Shown here in pieces: positions 50,181-60,881 of a stretch of DNA of 64,000 bases. Within the stretch, counting starts at the first letter, position 1. Each line of letters begins with the position of its first letter. The notes beneath the pieces are model-generated. The model did not search any database and was not told where the DNA came from. It was given only the letters and a program-made list of their open reading frames with translations. Source of the DNA: an uncultured Desulfatitalea sp. (GTDB taxonomy: Bacteria > Desulfobacterota > Desulfobacteria > Desulfobacterales > Desulfosarcinaceae); assembly GCA_937868765.1 (NCBI GenBank), contig CALMNL010000004.1, forward strand, positions 818,749 through 882,748, read 5' to 3'. A program made the position numbers and the translations under genes.

Positions 50181-52032
50181 ACGTTTCCGGCATTTTAGGA
50201 GTGATTGGTAAAAACAATGAAAACAGGGTGCCTTCGTTCAACCGGCTCCGGACCCGGATTTCACCTTCGTGCCGTTTGATGGTATTCAAGACCATGGGCA
50301 GCCCCAGCCCGGAACCGGTCGGTTTGGTCGTAAAAAACGGATCGAAGATCACATCGAGGTGTTCCTCGGGAATTCCGGCGCCGCTATCCTGGATATCGAT
50401 GCGCACGCAAGGCTTGGTCTCGTCTGCGATTCGCAGGGTGTCCGCCATAGCCGTGACCGCGATGTGTCCGCCGCGTTGGCTCGCCTCCAGGGCGTTGATC
50501 AGCAGGTTGATCAACGCCTCTTCCAACAGTTTTTTATCGGCGGCGATGCCGGGCAGCGGTTCCCGCAGATCCATCTGCAACACGCACTCCTGCTTGTTGG
50601 CCAGCGGTTTTATGATGGAAACCACGTCATGGATGAGTCCGGCGGTATCTATTTTGGAGAAAAAGAGGTCTTTGGGCTTGGTGAAATCGAGCAGCCGGTT
50701 GATGGCGGTTTCGATGCGTGCGATTTGTCCCATGGCGACCATGAAATCCTGCGCATATTCAGGAGATATCTCGATTTCCGTCTCCACCGATTCCAAAAAC
50801 AGCTTGAGCGAGGTCAGGGGCGTGCGGATTTCATGGGCGACCGCCGCGCCCAGGCGTCCCAGCGCAGCGAACTTTTCCGATCGTTCGGCAATGAGCTTGA
50901 ACTGCTTGAGGGTATGACCGGTTTTCTCCAATTCGGCTTCCTTGAGGTTGCATTGCTGTTCCAGGCTGTCCTGGCGCTCCCGAATCTTAAGCGCCATGTT
51001 GGCAAAGGCCCGGCACAGGATGCCGATCTCGTCGCCGCGCCGGGTGCCCACAAGGTCCGTTGCGATCGGGTCGTGGTCCGTGTTGGCCAGTGTGTGCGCC
51101 GACCGGCTCAGGGTCCGGATGGGACCGACGATGTGATGGGAGATCACCCAAATGAGCACGAAGGTACTGCTCGAAGCCAGCAGCAGCGTGAGATAGATAT
51201 ATTTTTTGAGCTTCTCGAGATCTTGGAAGGCTTCCGCGCGGTCCTGCTCCACCACGAGGTACCAATCGGTGCCGCCGATTTTCTGGGAGAACCCCAACAC
51301 TTCTATACCGCGATAATCCAGGTAGGTTCTGGAGCGATCGCGAGTGCCGAAGATGTTCTTAAAGCTGTCCGATTGGGATATGTTTTCCGATAAGATTCGC
51401 TCCGGCTCCTTGTGCGCCAGGAAGGCACCGTCGCTGTCCACCAGGTAGCATTCGCCGGTTTGGCCCAGGGAGACGCTCAGGATCGTGTAAATGATATTGT
51501 TGGTGCCCACCGTCCCCAGAACCGTTCCGATGCGCGCCCCCGAATTGAAAATGGGCGCGGCAATCTGAAAGATCGATTCCCGCTCTTCGTCGAGATAGAT
51601 AATTTTGGTCAGCACCGGACTTTCCGGCCCGCCGATCTCCTCCCAAGAGGTGCTGCCGGCAAAATCGTGCGTCGTCGACGTGCTGACGATCACTTGGTCG
51701 GAGGCGGACAGGATCGTCAAATTTTTATAAACACCGTAATGCTTCTGGATCAGGCTCAAATAGGGAGCGATGGCGGTCGCATCCATGGATTGGACAATGG
51801 AGGTGCCGGCGATCACCTGCAAATCCTGTTTGCGTTCCTCCAGCCAGCGTTCGAGAATAGCGCCTTTGTCGGCGCCGATATTTTCAAGTTGCCGCAGCAC
51901 CAGGCTCTTGATCAAACGCTCGGTATTCCGGATGGAAAAGAAGCCGATGGCGATCAAAGGCACCAGTGTCAGGGCAAGGAAGAGAAACACCAGTTTGGTG
52001 CGCAACGTAAGAATGGATAAAATGTAATGCAA
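50155..52032 (-). CDS. Cache-HAMP histidine kinase
   Basis: About 625 residues if started at TTG 52032 (LHYILSIL), with GGGAG upstream and 20 bases after the previous stop; the frame extends to 52176 but that would overlap the PEP-binding gene by 124 bases. Helix at about 14-34, then a double-Cache-like periplasmic domain to about 275, second helix, HAMP, coiled linker, HisKA GAAVAHEIRTPLTSLKL, N box NLLINALEAS, DSGAGIP and GSGLGLPMV. Sensor partner of the overlapping NtrC-type regulator. Confidence 0.92.
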   Translation of the reverse strand: MHYILSILTLRTKLVFLFLALTLVPLIAIGFFSIRNTERLIKSLVLRQLENIGADKGAILERWLEERKQDLQVIAGTSIVQSMDATAIAPYLSLIQKHYGVYKNLTILSASDQVIVSTSTTHDFAGSTSWEEIGGPESPVLTKIIYLDEERESIFQIAAPIFNSGARIGTVLGTVGTNNIIYTILSVSLGQTGECYLVDSDGAFLAHKEPERILSENISQSDSFKNIFGTRDRSRTYLDYRGIEVLGFSQKIGGTDWYLVVEQDRAEAFQDLEKLKKYIYLTLLLASSSTFVLIWVISHHIVGPIRTLSRSAHTLANTDHDPIATDLVGTRRGDEIGILCRAFANMALKIRERQDSLEQQCNLKEAELEKTGHTLKQFKLIAERSEKFAALGRLGAAVAHEIRTPLTSLKLFLESVETEIEISPEYAQDFMVAMGQIARIETAINRLLDFTKPKDLFFSKIDTAGLIHDVVSIIKPLANKQECVLQMDLREPLPGIAADKKLLEEALINLLINALEASQRGGHIAVTAMADTLRIADETKPCVRIDIQDSGAGIPEEHLDVIFDPFFTTKPTGSGLGLPMVLNTIKRHEGEIRVRSRLNEGTLFSLFLPITPKMPETYGRDTADR

Positions 52033-52052
52033 CTTGCGGACGCTCCCGTCTC

Positions 52053-54641
52053 TTACCGCCGATAGCAGACCATCTGCTGGGTATTGATGTCGGATTGCAG
52101 GATCAATTGGGTCCCGTCCATCGAACAGAGCTTGACCACGGGCTCGAAACGTTCTTGCCCGGGAAAAAGATCGCATAAGTTATTGGGAAGCGTGTCCAGC
52201 CAGGCCGGGTCAATGATCACGCCCTCTCTTTCAGGGTAGACCGCCGCGTAGAAGATGTTGGTTTCGGTCAAGTCGTGAAAAAAATGGGTGCCGAACGACA
52301 GATCCGGTATCAGTCCGCCGGCCCGATAACTGATTTCCACCAACGCCGCCATGTGATTGATTTCCGAAAAGGTGACGGGAACGCCCATGGCCGGCGTTTG
52401 CGTTCCCCACCGTCCCGGTCCGATGAGCATGGTGGGGCGGCTCCGGCGGTCGGCATAGCGGCGGTTCAACTTGCCGATCAGGCGGGCCACGCTGTACTTG
52501 TCGGAGGTGGAAAGCGCCGCGTATCGGGCCGGATCGACCCATATGATGCCGACAATGGGCATGTATATATTGCCGCCCATGAAATTGCCCAGGGTCTGGA
52601 TGAAGATATCGGCCGCCGGAATCTGCTCGGGCGGTGCCGCATCGGCGCGTCCACCGAAGGTTTGAAAGGGTCGGCATTGCAGCAGATTCACCTGGATCTC
52701 GTCGGCCTGGTTGTAGTTGACGGTGAACTCGATCTCCACCGCATGGCCGTAGGCCTGCTCGAGGCGTTGCAGCATGGCCGCCATGAATTCAATGAAGCGG
52801 GTTTGGGATAAAAAGGGATCGAAGGTCAAGATCCATTGAACCTGCGGCGGTCCACCCTCCTTTTGCCCGTAAGGCTGCGCCGGTTCCTCCCGCACGGCCA
52901 GGGCTTCCAGGCGCAGACCGGGATTTTTTGCGATCAATTCTCTCAAAGAGATCGTCTGCAGCTCATTTTCTTCCAGGTTCAGGCAGTCTACGTGGTGCTG
53001 GGAATATTTCCTTAAATCCCATATGCCGGAAAGCGGTTTCACGATGGGATCATCCATGGCCACGATGCGCGGATAGTCGTCTTCGACCCGGTTGACCGCG
53101 CGGGTCCCCAACCCCATGACGATGCGCAACATGCCGGCCCGGGGGTCCATGCGTTCTTTCCATACATAGGGGTTGTGGGACAGGCCCACCCCGGCCAGTT
53201 CGGGGAAAAAATAGTTCTGGCGATAGCTGCCCGACACCCGTTGCACCAATATGGCCATCTGTTCGTCCAGATGGTCGAGACCGCGCTGGCGCCGGTAGGC
53301 CAGGGCATCCTCGTTCATCGCGCTGGCATAGATTCGCTTGACCGCTTCTTCGAAGCGCTCGTAGCGTTTTTCCGGCGGCCCCTGGTTGACGCAAAAGAAG
53401 CTTTCATACTTGCCGGCAAAGGCGCTGCCATAGGCATCTTCCAATAGACTGCTGGAGCGCGCGATGATCGGAGACTGTCCGAAGTATTGCAGCATGGTCT
53501 GAAAGCGTTCCCGGATGTGCTCGGGGAAGCTGCCCTGGAGCATATTAGTTTTCAACTCGGCGGCTTTTTCGAAATAGCCCGCCTCGGTCTTATGGGCCAT
53601 GAAAAGCTTCCACCAGCCGTTCTGGACGATATAGGAATAGAATACATCCGAACCGATGAAAAACGAATCGTGCGGTTCGAGGAACCGCGACCATTGCATG
53701 TCTTTTGCGTGCATCAGGATTTTTCTGGCCAAAAGCATTCCCAGGGCTTTTCCGCCGATGAATCCGGAGCCGATCAAGCGCTCCTTGAGCTGAAGCAGGT
53801 CCTCCAGGACGAGAAATTGACGGATCATCGCAAGCATTTTTTTATTTCGACTGAGCACCAGTCGGGCGAGTTGCTCGACTTTGTCCACTGTCTCCGAAAC
53901 GCTGGCTTTGTTGAAGATCAGGCTCTCGGCTTGAATGAAAAGATGATCCCAGTAATCGAGAATGCGATGGGCCGGGGCCGATTTTTCCTGCAAGAGATGG
54001 GAAAACAGTTGGGATGCCTCGACGCTGTTGATCACCGGCACGAGATGATCCCGTTCCTTGATGTGGGGGAAAAACATGGTGGGCGAATAGCGGTCCTGAA
54101 TCTTGATCGGGTGAATGCATAACTTGCGGTGGTAAGTGTACACATCGATGAGGACCTGGGTGGTTTCGCGAATCCGAGCAATGGCTTTATAGGAATGGTG
54201 GTTCCTCAGGATCGCGAAATAGGCGGTGGTGTTCAATTCGAAAAGATAGGGGCAGGTGACGAAGAAGAAGTTGACGATCATCAGGTCCGAGGCCCATTCA
54301 TGGAGCAGATCGGACAAGGAATCAAACACGTAAAAAATATCCCGCCCTTCCCGGGTGATGATGTCGTGGACCTGAGATGAAAACGATTCGAATCCAGCCG
54401 CCACATTCAGCGAGTAGATGCGCAGGTTGGGGCGCTGCTCCAGCAAGGGCGCGTGACGGCCGAAACGCAGGTATACCAGCGGTTCATGGTTGGTCAGGGC
54501 ATGGGTGGCGAAATAGGAAACCAGTTTTCGATAGGCATCGATGGTGTCCACCTGCCAGACGACATTGTCTCCTCTGCGCAGGTGATCGATAATGCGATCG
54601 AGACTTTTCCAGCCCGTACTGACATGGGCGTAATAGGCCAT
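52053..54641 (-). CDS. Degenerate KaiC/RecA-like domain fused to PEP/pyruvate-binding domain
   Basis: 862 residues. The first 195 have the layout of KaiC/RadA ATPases: STGWKSLDRIIDHLRRGDNVVWQV (compare TGxxxLDxxLGGGxxxG), EPLVYLRF, and Walker-B-like IFYVFDSLSDLL; but the P-loop GxxxxGKT is missing (VDTIDAYRKL). From about residue 290 it is like the N-terminal nucleotide-binding half of pyruvate phosphate dikinase/PEP synthase: GSGFIGGKALGMLLAR, IIARSSSLLEDAYGSAFAGKYESFF, AILVQRVSG, QCRPFQ. The central phospho-His domain and PEP barrel are absent. It precedes a histidine kinase gene by about 20 bases, so a signalling or regulatory role is more likely than metabolism. Confidence 0.78.
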   Translation of the reverse strand: MAYYAHVSTGWKSLDRIIDHLRRGDNVVWQVDTIDAYRKLVSYFATHALTNHEPLVYLRFGRHAPLLEQRPNLRIYSLNVAAGFESFSSQVHDIITREGRDIFYVFDSLSDLLHEWASDLMIVNFFFVTCPYLFELNTTAYFAILRNHHSYKAIARIRETTQVLIDVYTYHRKLCIHPIKIQDRYSPTMFFPHIKERDHLVPVINSVEASQLFSHLLQEKSAPAHRILDYWDHLFIQAESLIFNKASVSETVDKVEQLARLVLSRNKKMLAMIRQFLVLEDLLQLKERLIGSGFIGGKALGMLLARKILMHAKDMQWSRFLEPHDSFFIGSDVFYSYIVQNGWWKLFMAHKTEAGYFEKAAELKTNMLQGSFPEHIRERFQTMLQYFGQSPIIARSSSLLEDAYGSAFAGKYESFFCVNQGPPEKRYERFEEAVKRIYASAMNEDALAYRRQRGLDHLDEQMAILVQRVSGSYRQNYFFPELAGVGLSHNPYVWKERMDPRAGMLRIVMGLGTRAVNRVEDDYPRIVAMDDPIVKPLSGIWDLRKYSQHHVDCLNLEENELQTISLRELIAKNPGLRLEALAVREEPAQPYGQKEGGPPQVQWILTFDPFLSQTRFIEFMAAMLQRLEQAYGHAVEIEFTVNYNQADEIQVNLLQCRPFQTFGGRADAAPPEQIPAADIFIQTLGNFMGGNIYMPIVGIIWVDPARYAALSTSDKYSVARLIGKLNRRYADRRSRPTMLIGPGRWGTQTPAMGVPVTFSEINHMAALVEISYRAGGLIPDLSFGTHFFHDLTETNIFYAAVYPEREGVIIDPAWLDTLPNNLCDLFPGQERFEPVVKLCSMDGTQLILQSDINTQQMVCYRR

Positions 54642-54685
54642 GATGCGCTCGTTTTGCTTGTTGCGACCATTCGAGATTGGATGCC

Positions 54686-54727
54686 GCGTGATGTGCGACC
54701 TGTGGGATCACGGGTCGCACATCACGC
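54686..54727. repeat. Long perfect inverted repeat between gdhA and the KaiC/PEP-binding gene
   Basis: GCGTGATGTGCGACC (54686-54700) and GGTCGCACATCACGC (54713-54727), 15-bp arms with a 12-base loop. No T-run, so it may be a processing or partial-termination site, or an operator. Confidence 0.65.
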
Positions 54728-54761
54728 TTGGGAATTGTATATTACAGATAGTGAGGATTGG

Positions 54762-56263
<1,502 letters not shown>

Positions 56264-56318
56264 GACTTCCCACCGGACATCTGGTGTTTTTACCGGTAAG
56301 CCCACTATCGATGCGGCC

Positions 56319-56900
56319 TCATTTACCGACCCACTCGATGACTCGCTTTCTCTCCCGTTTAGGGGCCGTATAATCTTCAATCAGGCGCTCACCGATTTTC
56401 TGGTCGATGTATTCTTCCGTAAGAGAGCGCGTCCTGGGTTCTACCGACGACTTCATCCGGTAATAATGAAAGTCTTCGGGTCCGATCCCCTCCCATCCGA
56501 TGAATTCGCTTTCCAGTTCGGACAGGCTGTCGTATCCCGCCCCGTAAATTTTCAGCTTGGAAAAGAACGGCTGCGGACTGTGCTGATTGATCAATACCGC
56601 GAAATGGGTCGGAAAGACCGGATCGCCGATGACGAGTAAGTACTTCTCCTTGAATTTGAGAATATTGTAGTTCGTCGGAATCTTCTCTTTTTCAACCGGA
56701 ACGAAATGCTCCTTCAGGATCGTGCCGGCCTCGACATCGTCCACGTCTTCGACCATCATGATGTCCCGGCACTTGAAAAAGCCCATGACATACAAGGCCA
56801 AACCGAAGTTGCCGACATGTTCGTAAATCGGATGTTCACGGCCGCAGATCCGGCTGACATCGTTCAGTCTTTCAGAGATGAAAAGCCATTCACGATCCAT
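56319..56900 (-). CDS. Uncharacterised protein
   Basis: 193 residues with a strong site AAAGGAGG before ATG 56900. Mixed alpha/beta composition, no signal peptide or membrane segment: FGLALYVMGFFKCRDIMMVEDVDDVEAGTIL, KEKYLLVIGDPVFPTHFAVLI, SELESEFIGWEGIGPEDFHYYRM. I recognise no family. It lies 201 bases upstream of gdhA in the same direction and may belong to that transcription unit. Confidence 0.7.
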   Translation of the reverse strand: MDREWLFISERLNDVSRICGREHPIYEHVGNFGLALYVMGFFKCRDIMMVEDVDDVEAGTILKEHFVPVEKEKIPTNYNILKFKEKYLLVIGDPVFPTHFAVLINQHSPQPFFSKLKIYGAGYDSLSELESEFIGWEGIGPEDFHYYRMKSSVEPRTRSLTEEYIDQKIGERLIEDYTAPKRERKRVIEWVGK

Positions 56901-57137
56901 GGTTCCTCCTTTGTTTCATGCTCCTGATCCGAGCGGTTTGCCGGTGTTGAATCAATGTTTTTTGCTGTCGCAACGGCTTGCAACACTGTTCAGCAAGGGA
57001 TATGCCGCCTCGGGCGTCCGCCCCTAAAAATTTATTACCGATTGAATTTTAAGGATTAATAGGTCCGATGAGAAAAATGGTTATGGATGGCCGGGATGCA
57101 GCGCCCTGTTCAAATCTTGAGCAGCACTGGTGAAATA

Positions 57138-58652
57138 TCAGCAGATGCCATCCGTGTTATTCAGGCACTCTCCGGTCACCCGCCCCGCCGCCAGGCAGAG
57201 CCGGTGGGTGATCCCGGCCGGCAGGTCGTCGGGCCGGTGGCTGACATAGAGCAGCTGGGTGGCGCCGCCGCGGATGATGCGCGAAAGGATCGTAAGCAGG
57301 CGTTGGCGGTGGTAACCGTCCAGGCCGTTGCACGGTTCGTCCAGAATCAGCAGGCGCGGGTTCTTGACCATGGCCCGCGCCACCAGCGCCAGGCGCTGCT
57401 GGCCGAATGAGAGTTGGGCCATGGGGCGGCCGGCGAGATCGGCCAACCCCAGGTGGTCGACCCATTGCCGCGCGGTGCGGCGCTGGGTGTCGTCGCACTG
57501 CCGATAGAGCCCCACCGAGTCGAAGAATCCCGAGCAGATCACGTCGAAGGCGGTGACCTGGCGCTGGTAGCGTGCCTGGAGCACATCGCCCAGGTGACCG
57601 ATTTTTCGCTTGATCTCCCAGAGGGTTTCGCCCGACCCCCGCGGCCGCCCGAAGAGCACGATCTCGTTGGCGTAGGCCTGGAGCTGGTCGCCGGTGACGA
57701 GGGCCAGCAGAGTGCTCTTGCCCGCACCGTTGGGGCCGGTGATGGCCCAATGCTCCCCGGGGCGAACCGTCCAGTTGACGCGGTCCAGCACCAGGTGGTC
57801 GCCGAAGCGCACGGTCACATCACGCATGAGGATCAGGGGCTCAAGGGCGGAAGCGCTAGCTTCAAAAGGCGGACGGGTCGCCGCCGGTAGACCACTGGAC
57901 GCGGAGGCCGGGATTTCTCTTTGCGCCAGTCTCTGCAGGAACGCCTGCTTTTCTCCTTGCCACGCCACCCGGCCGTTTGCAAGGTGCAGCACGTGGGAGA
58001 AGAGATCGCCGATCTCTTCCAGGCGGTGGGTGATGAGCACCAGCTGGGTGCCGGCTTCCGCCAGGCGACGCAATACTGCTTCCAATTGCTCCCGGGAGAC
58101 GGTATCCAGCCCGTTGAAGGGCTCGTCGAGAATCAGCAGACACGGATCGGGCAAAAGGGCGCGGACCAGCAACAGCTTGCGCATCTCGCCCGAAGAGAGT
58201 GCATCCATGGGTTTGTCCAGCAGGACTCCCAGATCGAAGGCGGACAGAACACGCTCCCGGTGCGCCGACGCGGCCGGAACGGTGCCGTTTTGAAGAATCA
58301 GCAGGTCACGCGCCAGCGTTCGGTCCTGGAGACGGCCGCTGAAATGGCGCATCTCGCCCAGCAACCCTTCCCGCTGGAAGAGGTGATGGTACTGCTCGGA
58401 CGAGACCAGGGCCATGGGCCGGCGCCCCGCGGCCACCACCGGATCGTCCAGGTAGTGCCGCACAACCTCCCCCTGCACCACCGGCATATGGCCCATCAGG
58501 GTCCGCGCCAGGGTGCTCTTGCCCGCACCGTTGGCCCCCCACACCACCCACTGCTCGCCCCGCCGGATCTCCCAGGTGGTATTCTCCAGCAGCCAGCGGT
58601 CGCGCAGGCGCACGGTGATGTTGCGCATTGTGATAAAGGGTTGGGCTGTCAT
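57138..58652 (-). CDS. modF: Double ATP-binding ABC protein, ModF-like
   Basis: 504 residues with two full ABC modules. Module 1: Walker A GANGAGKST (about 39-47), signature LSSGEMRKL, Walker B CLLILDEPFNG. Module 2: Walker A GPNGAGKST (about 303-311), signature LSFGQQRLAL, Walker B RLLILDEPCNG. Each module lacks an N-terminal membrane part, and no permease gene is adjacent. This layout matches ModF (PhrA), a soluble double ATPase found with molybdate genes, though no mod gene is near, so the symbol is by resemblance only. Confidence 0.82.
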   Translation of the reverse strand: MTAQPFITMRNITVRLRDRWLLENTTWEIRRGEQWVVWGANGAGKSTLARTLMGHMPVVQGEVVRHYLDDPVVAAGRRPMALVSSEQYHHLFQREGLLGEMRHFSGRLQDRTLARDLLILQNGTVPAASAHRERVLSAFDLGVLLDKPMDALSSGEMRKLLLVRALLPDPCLLILDEPFNGLDTVSREQLEAVLRRLAEAGTQLVLITHRLEEIGDLFSHVLHLANGRVAWQGEKQAFLQRLAQREIPASASSGLPAATRPPFEASASALEPLILMRDVTVRFGDHLVLDRVNWTVRPGEHWAITGPNGAGKSTLLALVTGDQLQAYANEIVLFGRPRGSGETLWEIKRKIGHLGDVLQARYQRQVTAFDVICSGFFDSVGLYRQCDDTQRRTARQWVDHLGLADLAGRPMAQLSFGQQRLALVARAMVKNPRLLILDEPCNGLDGYHRQRLLTILSRIIRGGATQLLYVSHRPDDLPAGITHRLCLAAGRVTGECLNNTDGIC

Positions 58653-58719
58653 GGGCCCAGTCTACCGATGAACCGATCCCGGCGGCAAGTCGAATCAGGG
58701 CAGCGTTCCCGCTGCCTTG

Positions 58720-58757
58720 AAAAAAACAGGCGACCGGATGGGGTCGCCTGTCTCTTT
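58720..58757 (-). terminator. Rho-independent terminator for leuB
   Basis: ACAGGCGACC-GGATGG-GGTCGCCTGT with a run of Ts on the minus strand (AAAAAA at 58721-58726 on plus), just after the leuB stop. Confidence 0.85.
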
Positions 58758-58786
58758 GAATGTTCTAAAATCCGAACGTTGAAGTA

Positions 58787-59869
58787 CTACACCCGCTCGG
58801 CCACCAGGTCGCCCACCTGGCTGGTGCTGTAGCCCATCTTGCCGGCCGAGAGGCTCTTGAGTTTGTGGGCGGTGACGTCCTTGACGGCGTTTTCGATGGC
58901 CTGGGCCGCCTTTACTTCGCCCAGGGTTTCGAGCATCATGGCGCCGGCGCAGACGGCGGCCAGGGGGTTGATGATGTTCTGGCCGGTGTACTTGGGGGCC
59001 GAGCCGCCGATGGGCTCGAACATGCTCACGCCCTCGGGATTGATGTTGCCGCCGGCGGCGATGCCCATGCCGCCCTGGGTTTCGGCGCCCAGGTCGGTGA
59101 TGATGTCGCCGAACATGTTGGAAGTCACCAGCACGTCGAACCACTCGGGGCTCTTGACCATGTACATGCAGGTGGCGTCCACATGGTAGTATTCGCGCTT
59201 GACGTCGGGGTAGTCCTTCTGACCGACTTCGTGGAAGGCGCGCTCCCACAAGTCGAAGACATAGGTGAGCACGTTGGTCTTGCCCACCAGGGCCAGGGTG
59301 TTGGCGTCGCCGATGCCCTGGGCCTTCTTGCCGAACTTGCGGGCGTATTCGAAGGCGTAGCGCAGGCAGCGCTCCACCTGGTAGCGGTTGTAGACTTCGC
59401 TCTGCACGGCCACCTCATGGGGCGTGCCCTTCATGGAGATGCCACCGGTGCCGGTGTAGATGCCGCCGGTGTTCTCGCGCACCACGCAGTAGTTGATATG
59501 CTCGGGCCCCTTGTTCTTCAGGGGGGTCTCCACGCCCGGAAAGAGGCGCACCGGCCGCAGGTTGATATACTGGTCCAGTTCGAAGCGCAGGCGCAGCAGG
59601 ATGCCTTTTTCGAGTATGCCCGGCTTGACCCCCGGGTGGCCGATGGCCCCCAGGTAAATGGCGTCGAACTTGCGCAGTTCGTCGGCCGCGGTATCGGGCA
59701 GGATCTCGCCGGTGCGCAGGTAGCGCTCGCCGCCGAAATCGAAATCGGTCATCTCCAGTTTGAAGCCGAACTTGGCGGCCGCCGCCGCCAGCGCCTTGCG
59801 GCCCTCGGCCACCACCTCCGGACCGGTGCCGTCCCCCGGAATCACTGCGATATTATAAGTCTTTCCCAT
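58787..59869 (-). CDS. leuB: 3-isopropylmalate dehydrogenase (or close beta-decarboxylating dehydrogenase)
   Basis: 360 residues. IAVIPGDGTGPEVVAEG at the N-terminus, substrate Arg region LRFELDQYINLRPVRLFPG, CVVRENTGGIYTGTGG, catalytic Tyr/Lys (EYARKFGKK) and the metal site FDVLVTSNMFGDIITDLGAETQGGMGIAAGGNINPEG, then EPIGGSAPKYTGQNIINPLAAVCAGAMMLE. Oxidative decarboxylation in leucine synthesis is the best call; tartrate or isocitrate-type relatives share these motifs. No other leu gene adjoins. Its own terminator follows. Confidence 0.85.
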   Translation of the reverse strand: MGKTYNIAVIPGDGTGPEVVAEGRKALAAAAAKFGFKLEMTDFDFGGERYLRTGEILPDTAADELRKFDAIYLGAIGHPGVKPGILEKGILLRLRFELDQYINLRPVRLFPGVETPLKNKGPEHINYCVVRENTGGIYTGTGGISMKGTPHEVAVQSEVYNRYQVERCLRYAFEYARKFGKKAQGIGDANTLALVGKTNVLTYVFDLWERAFHEVGQKDYPDVKREYYHVDATCMYMVKSPEWFDVLVTSNMFGDIITDLGAETQGGMGIAAGGNINPEGVSMFEPIGGSAPKYTGQNIINPLAAVCAGAMMLETLGEVKAAQAIENAVKDVTAHKLKSLSAGKMGYSTSQVGDLVAERV

Positions 59870-60017
59870 GATCGTCCCCCTCTTTGACCGGCTACATGTC
59901 CGGGTACTGAATTTTGAAAAATCGAAACTATATATGCAATCCGACCCTGAGGGTCAAGAGCCGGATCGGCCTGTCCCGCCGTCTGAAATGGGTTTGCCGT
60001 TCCGGAATCGGTGAATT

Positions 60018-60569
60018 ATGATGAGGCCCATGCATGCATCGGAATTCAAATTGCATCCCTTCCACGCTACCCCCGGGGGCAGCGCAATCGCGATCCAAGG
60101 GAGCTTAAGCCGGGACGGCGGACGCCTGCGCCTTGCATACCGACTCACAGGCGCCCTGTGGGGGGTATCCATCGCACCACCAGCCACGTCCAGCGAGCGC
60201 CGCCACGAGCTGTGGAAAGAGACCTGTTTCGAATGCTTCGTCCAACCGGCCGGTTCGACGGCCTACTGGGAGTTGAACCTCTCGCCGGCCGGCCACTGGA
60301 ATCTCTACCGCTTCGACGCCTATCGCCGGGGCATGCGGGAGGAATCGGCCATCGCGCAAACGCCCTTTGCGGTGCAGCGTGAGGCGGATCGCATGGACCT
60401 TGTCACCGCGTTTGATTTGGACGCCCTCGGCATCGGCGCCGCGGTCCTGGCCATCGGATTGACCGCCGTGATCCGGGCCCCGGACGGTCGTCTCGACTAC
60501 TGGGCCCTGGTCCACCCCGATACCAAACCCGATTTTCATCACCCGAAGAGCTTTGTCCTGGCGCTCTGA
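60018..60569 (+). CDS. DOMON-like domain protein
   Basis: 183 residues. Characteristic segment RRHELWKETCFECFVQPAGSTAYWELNLSPAGHWNLYRFDAYRRGMRE (about 62-109) and LDYWALVHPDTKPDFHHPKSF at the end match the bacterial DOMON-like family of unknown function; no signal peptide, so it differs from secreted haem-binding DOMON proteins. ATG 60018 or 60021; the ribosome-binding site is weak. It lies divergent from leuB. Confidence 0.8.
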   Translation: MMRPMHASEFKLHPFHATPGGSAIAIQGSLSRDGGRLRLAYRLTGALWGVSIAPPATSSERRHELWKETCFECFVQPAGSTAYWELNLSPAGHWNLYRFDAYRRGMREESAIAQTPFAVQREADRMDLVTAFDLDALGIGAAVLAIGLTAVIRAPDGRLDYWALVHPDTKPDFHHPKSFVLAL

Positions 60570-60881
60570 CCGCCGAGCGAACCTGGCGTTTGCGGATTCG
60601 TTGCTGCCACCCCGAATAAGGATTGACGAACGCAAATCTGCATATTATTGACCAATCATCTTCGGCAAGGCTTCGTTCCGCCATCCGCCGAACCCTCCGG
60701 TCGAACGAAACGACCAACGATCAGGCCTTAATTACATCTCTAAAGCTGGGCGCTCACCTGATCCTCGATTTGCGGCTTCTCCCTTGGTCAAGGGCGATGC
60801 GGGATAGAGCGGTGCGGATTATTGGGACCGGCGACGGATTGTGTCGCCTAAAAAAACCTGAACCCGGAATAGGAGGAGATC
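60570..60881. other. 312-base gap upstream of the papain-like hydrolase gene
   Basis: Should hold the promoter for the downstream pair. I see one hairpin, GGCGAC-GGATTGT-GTCGCC (60830-60848), followed by TAAAAAAA, and no convincing gene. Confidence 0.45.

Noticed and set aside
50155-52176. Extended start for the Cache histidine kinase at 52176
   Set aside because: It would overlap the end of the PEP-binding gene by 124 bases and add a hydrophilic Arg-rich leader; TTG 52032 with GGGAG fits better.
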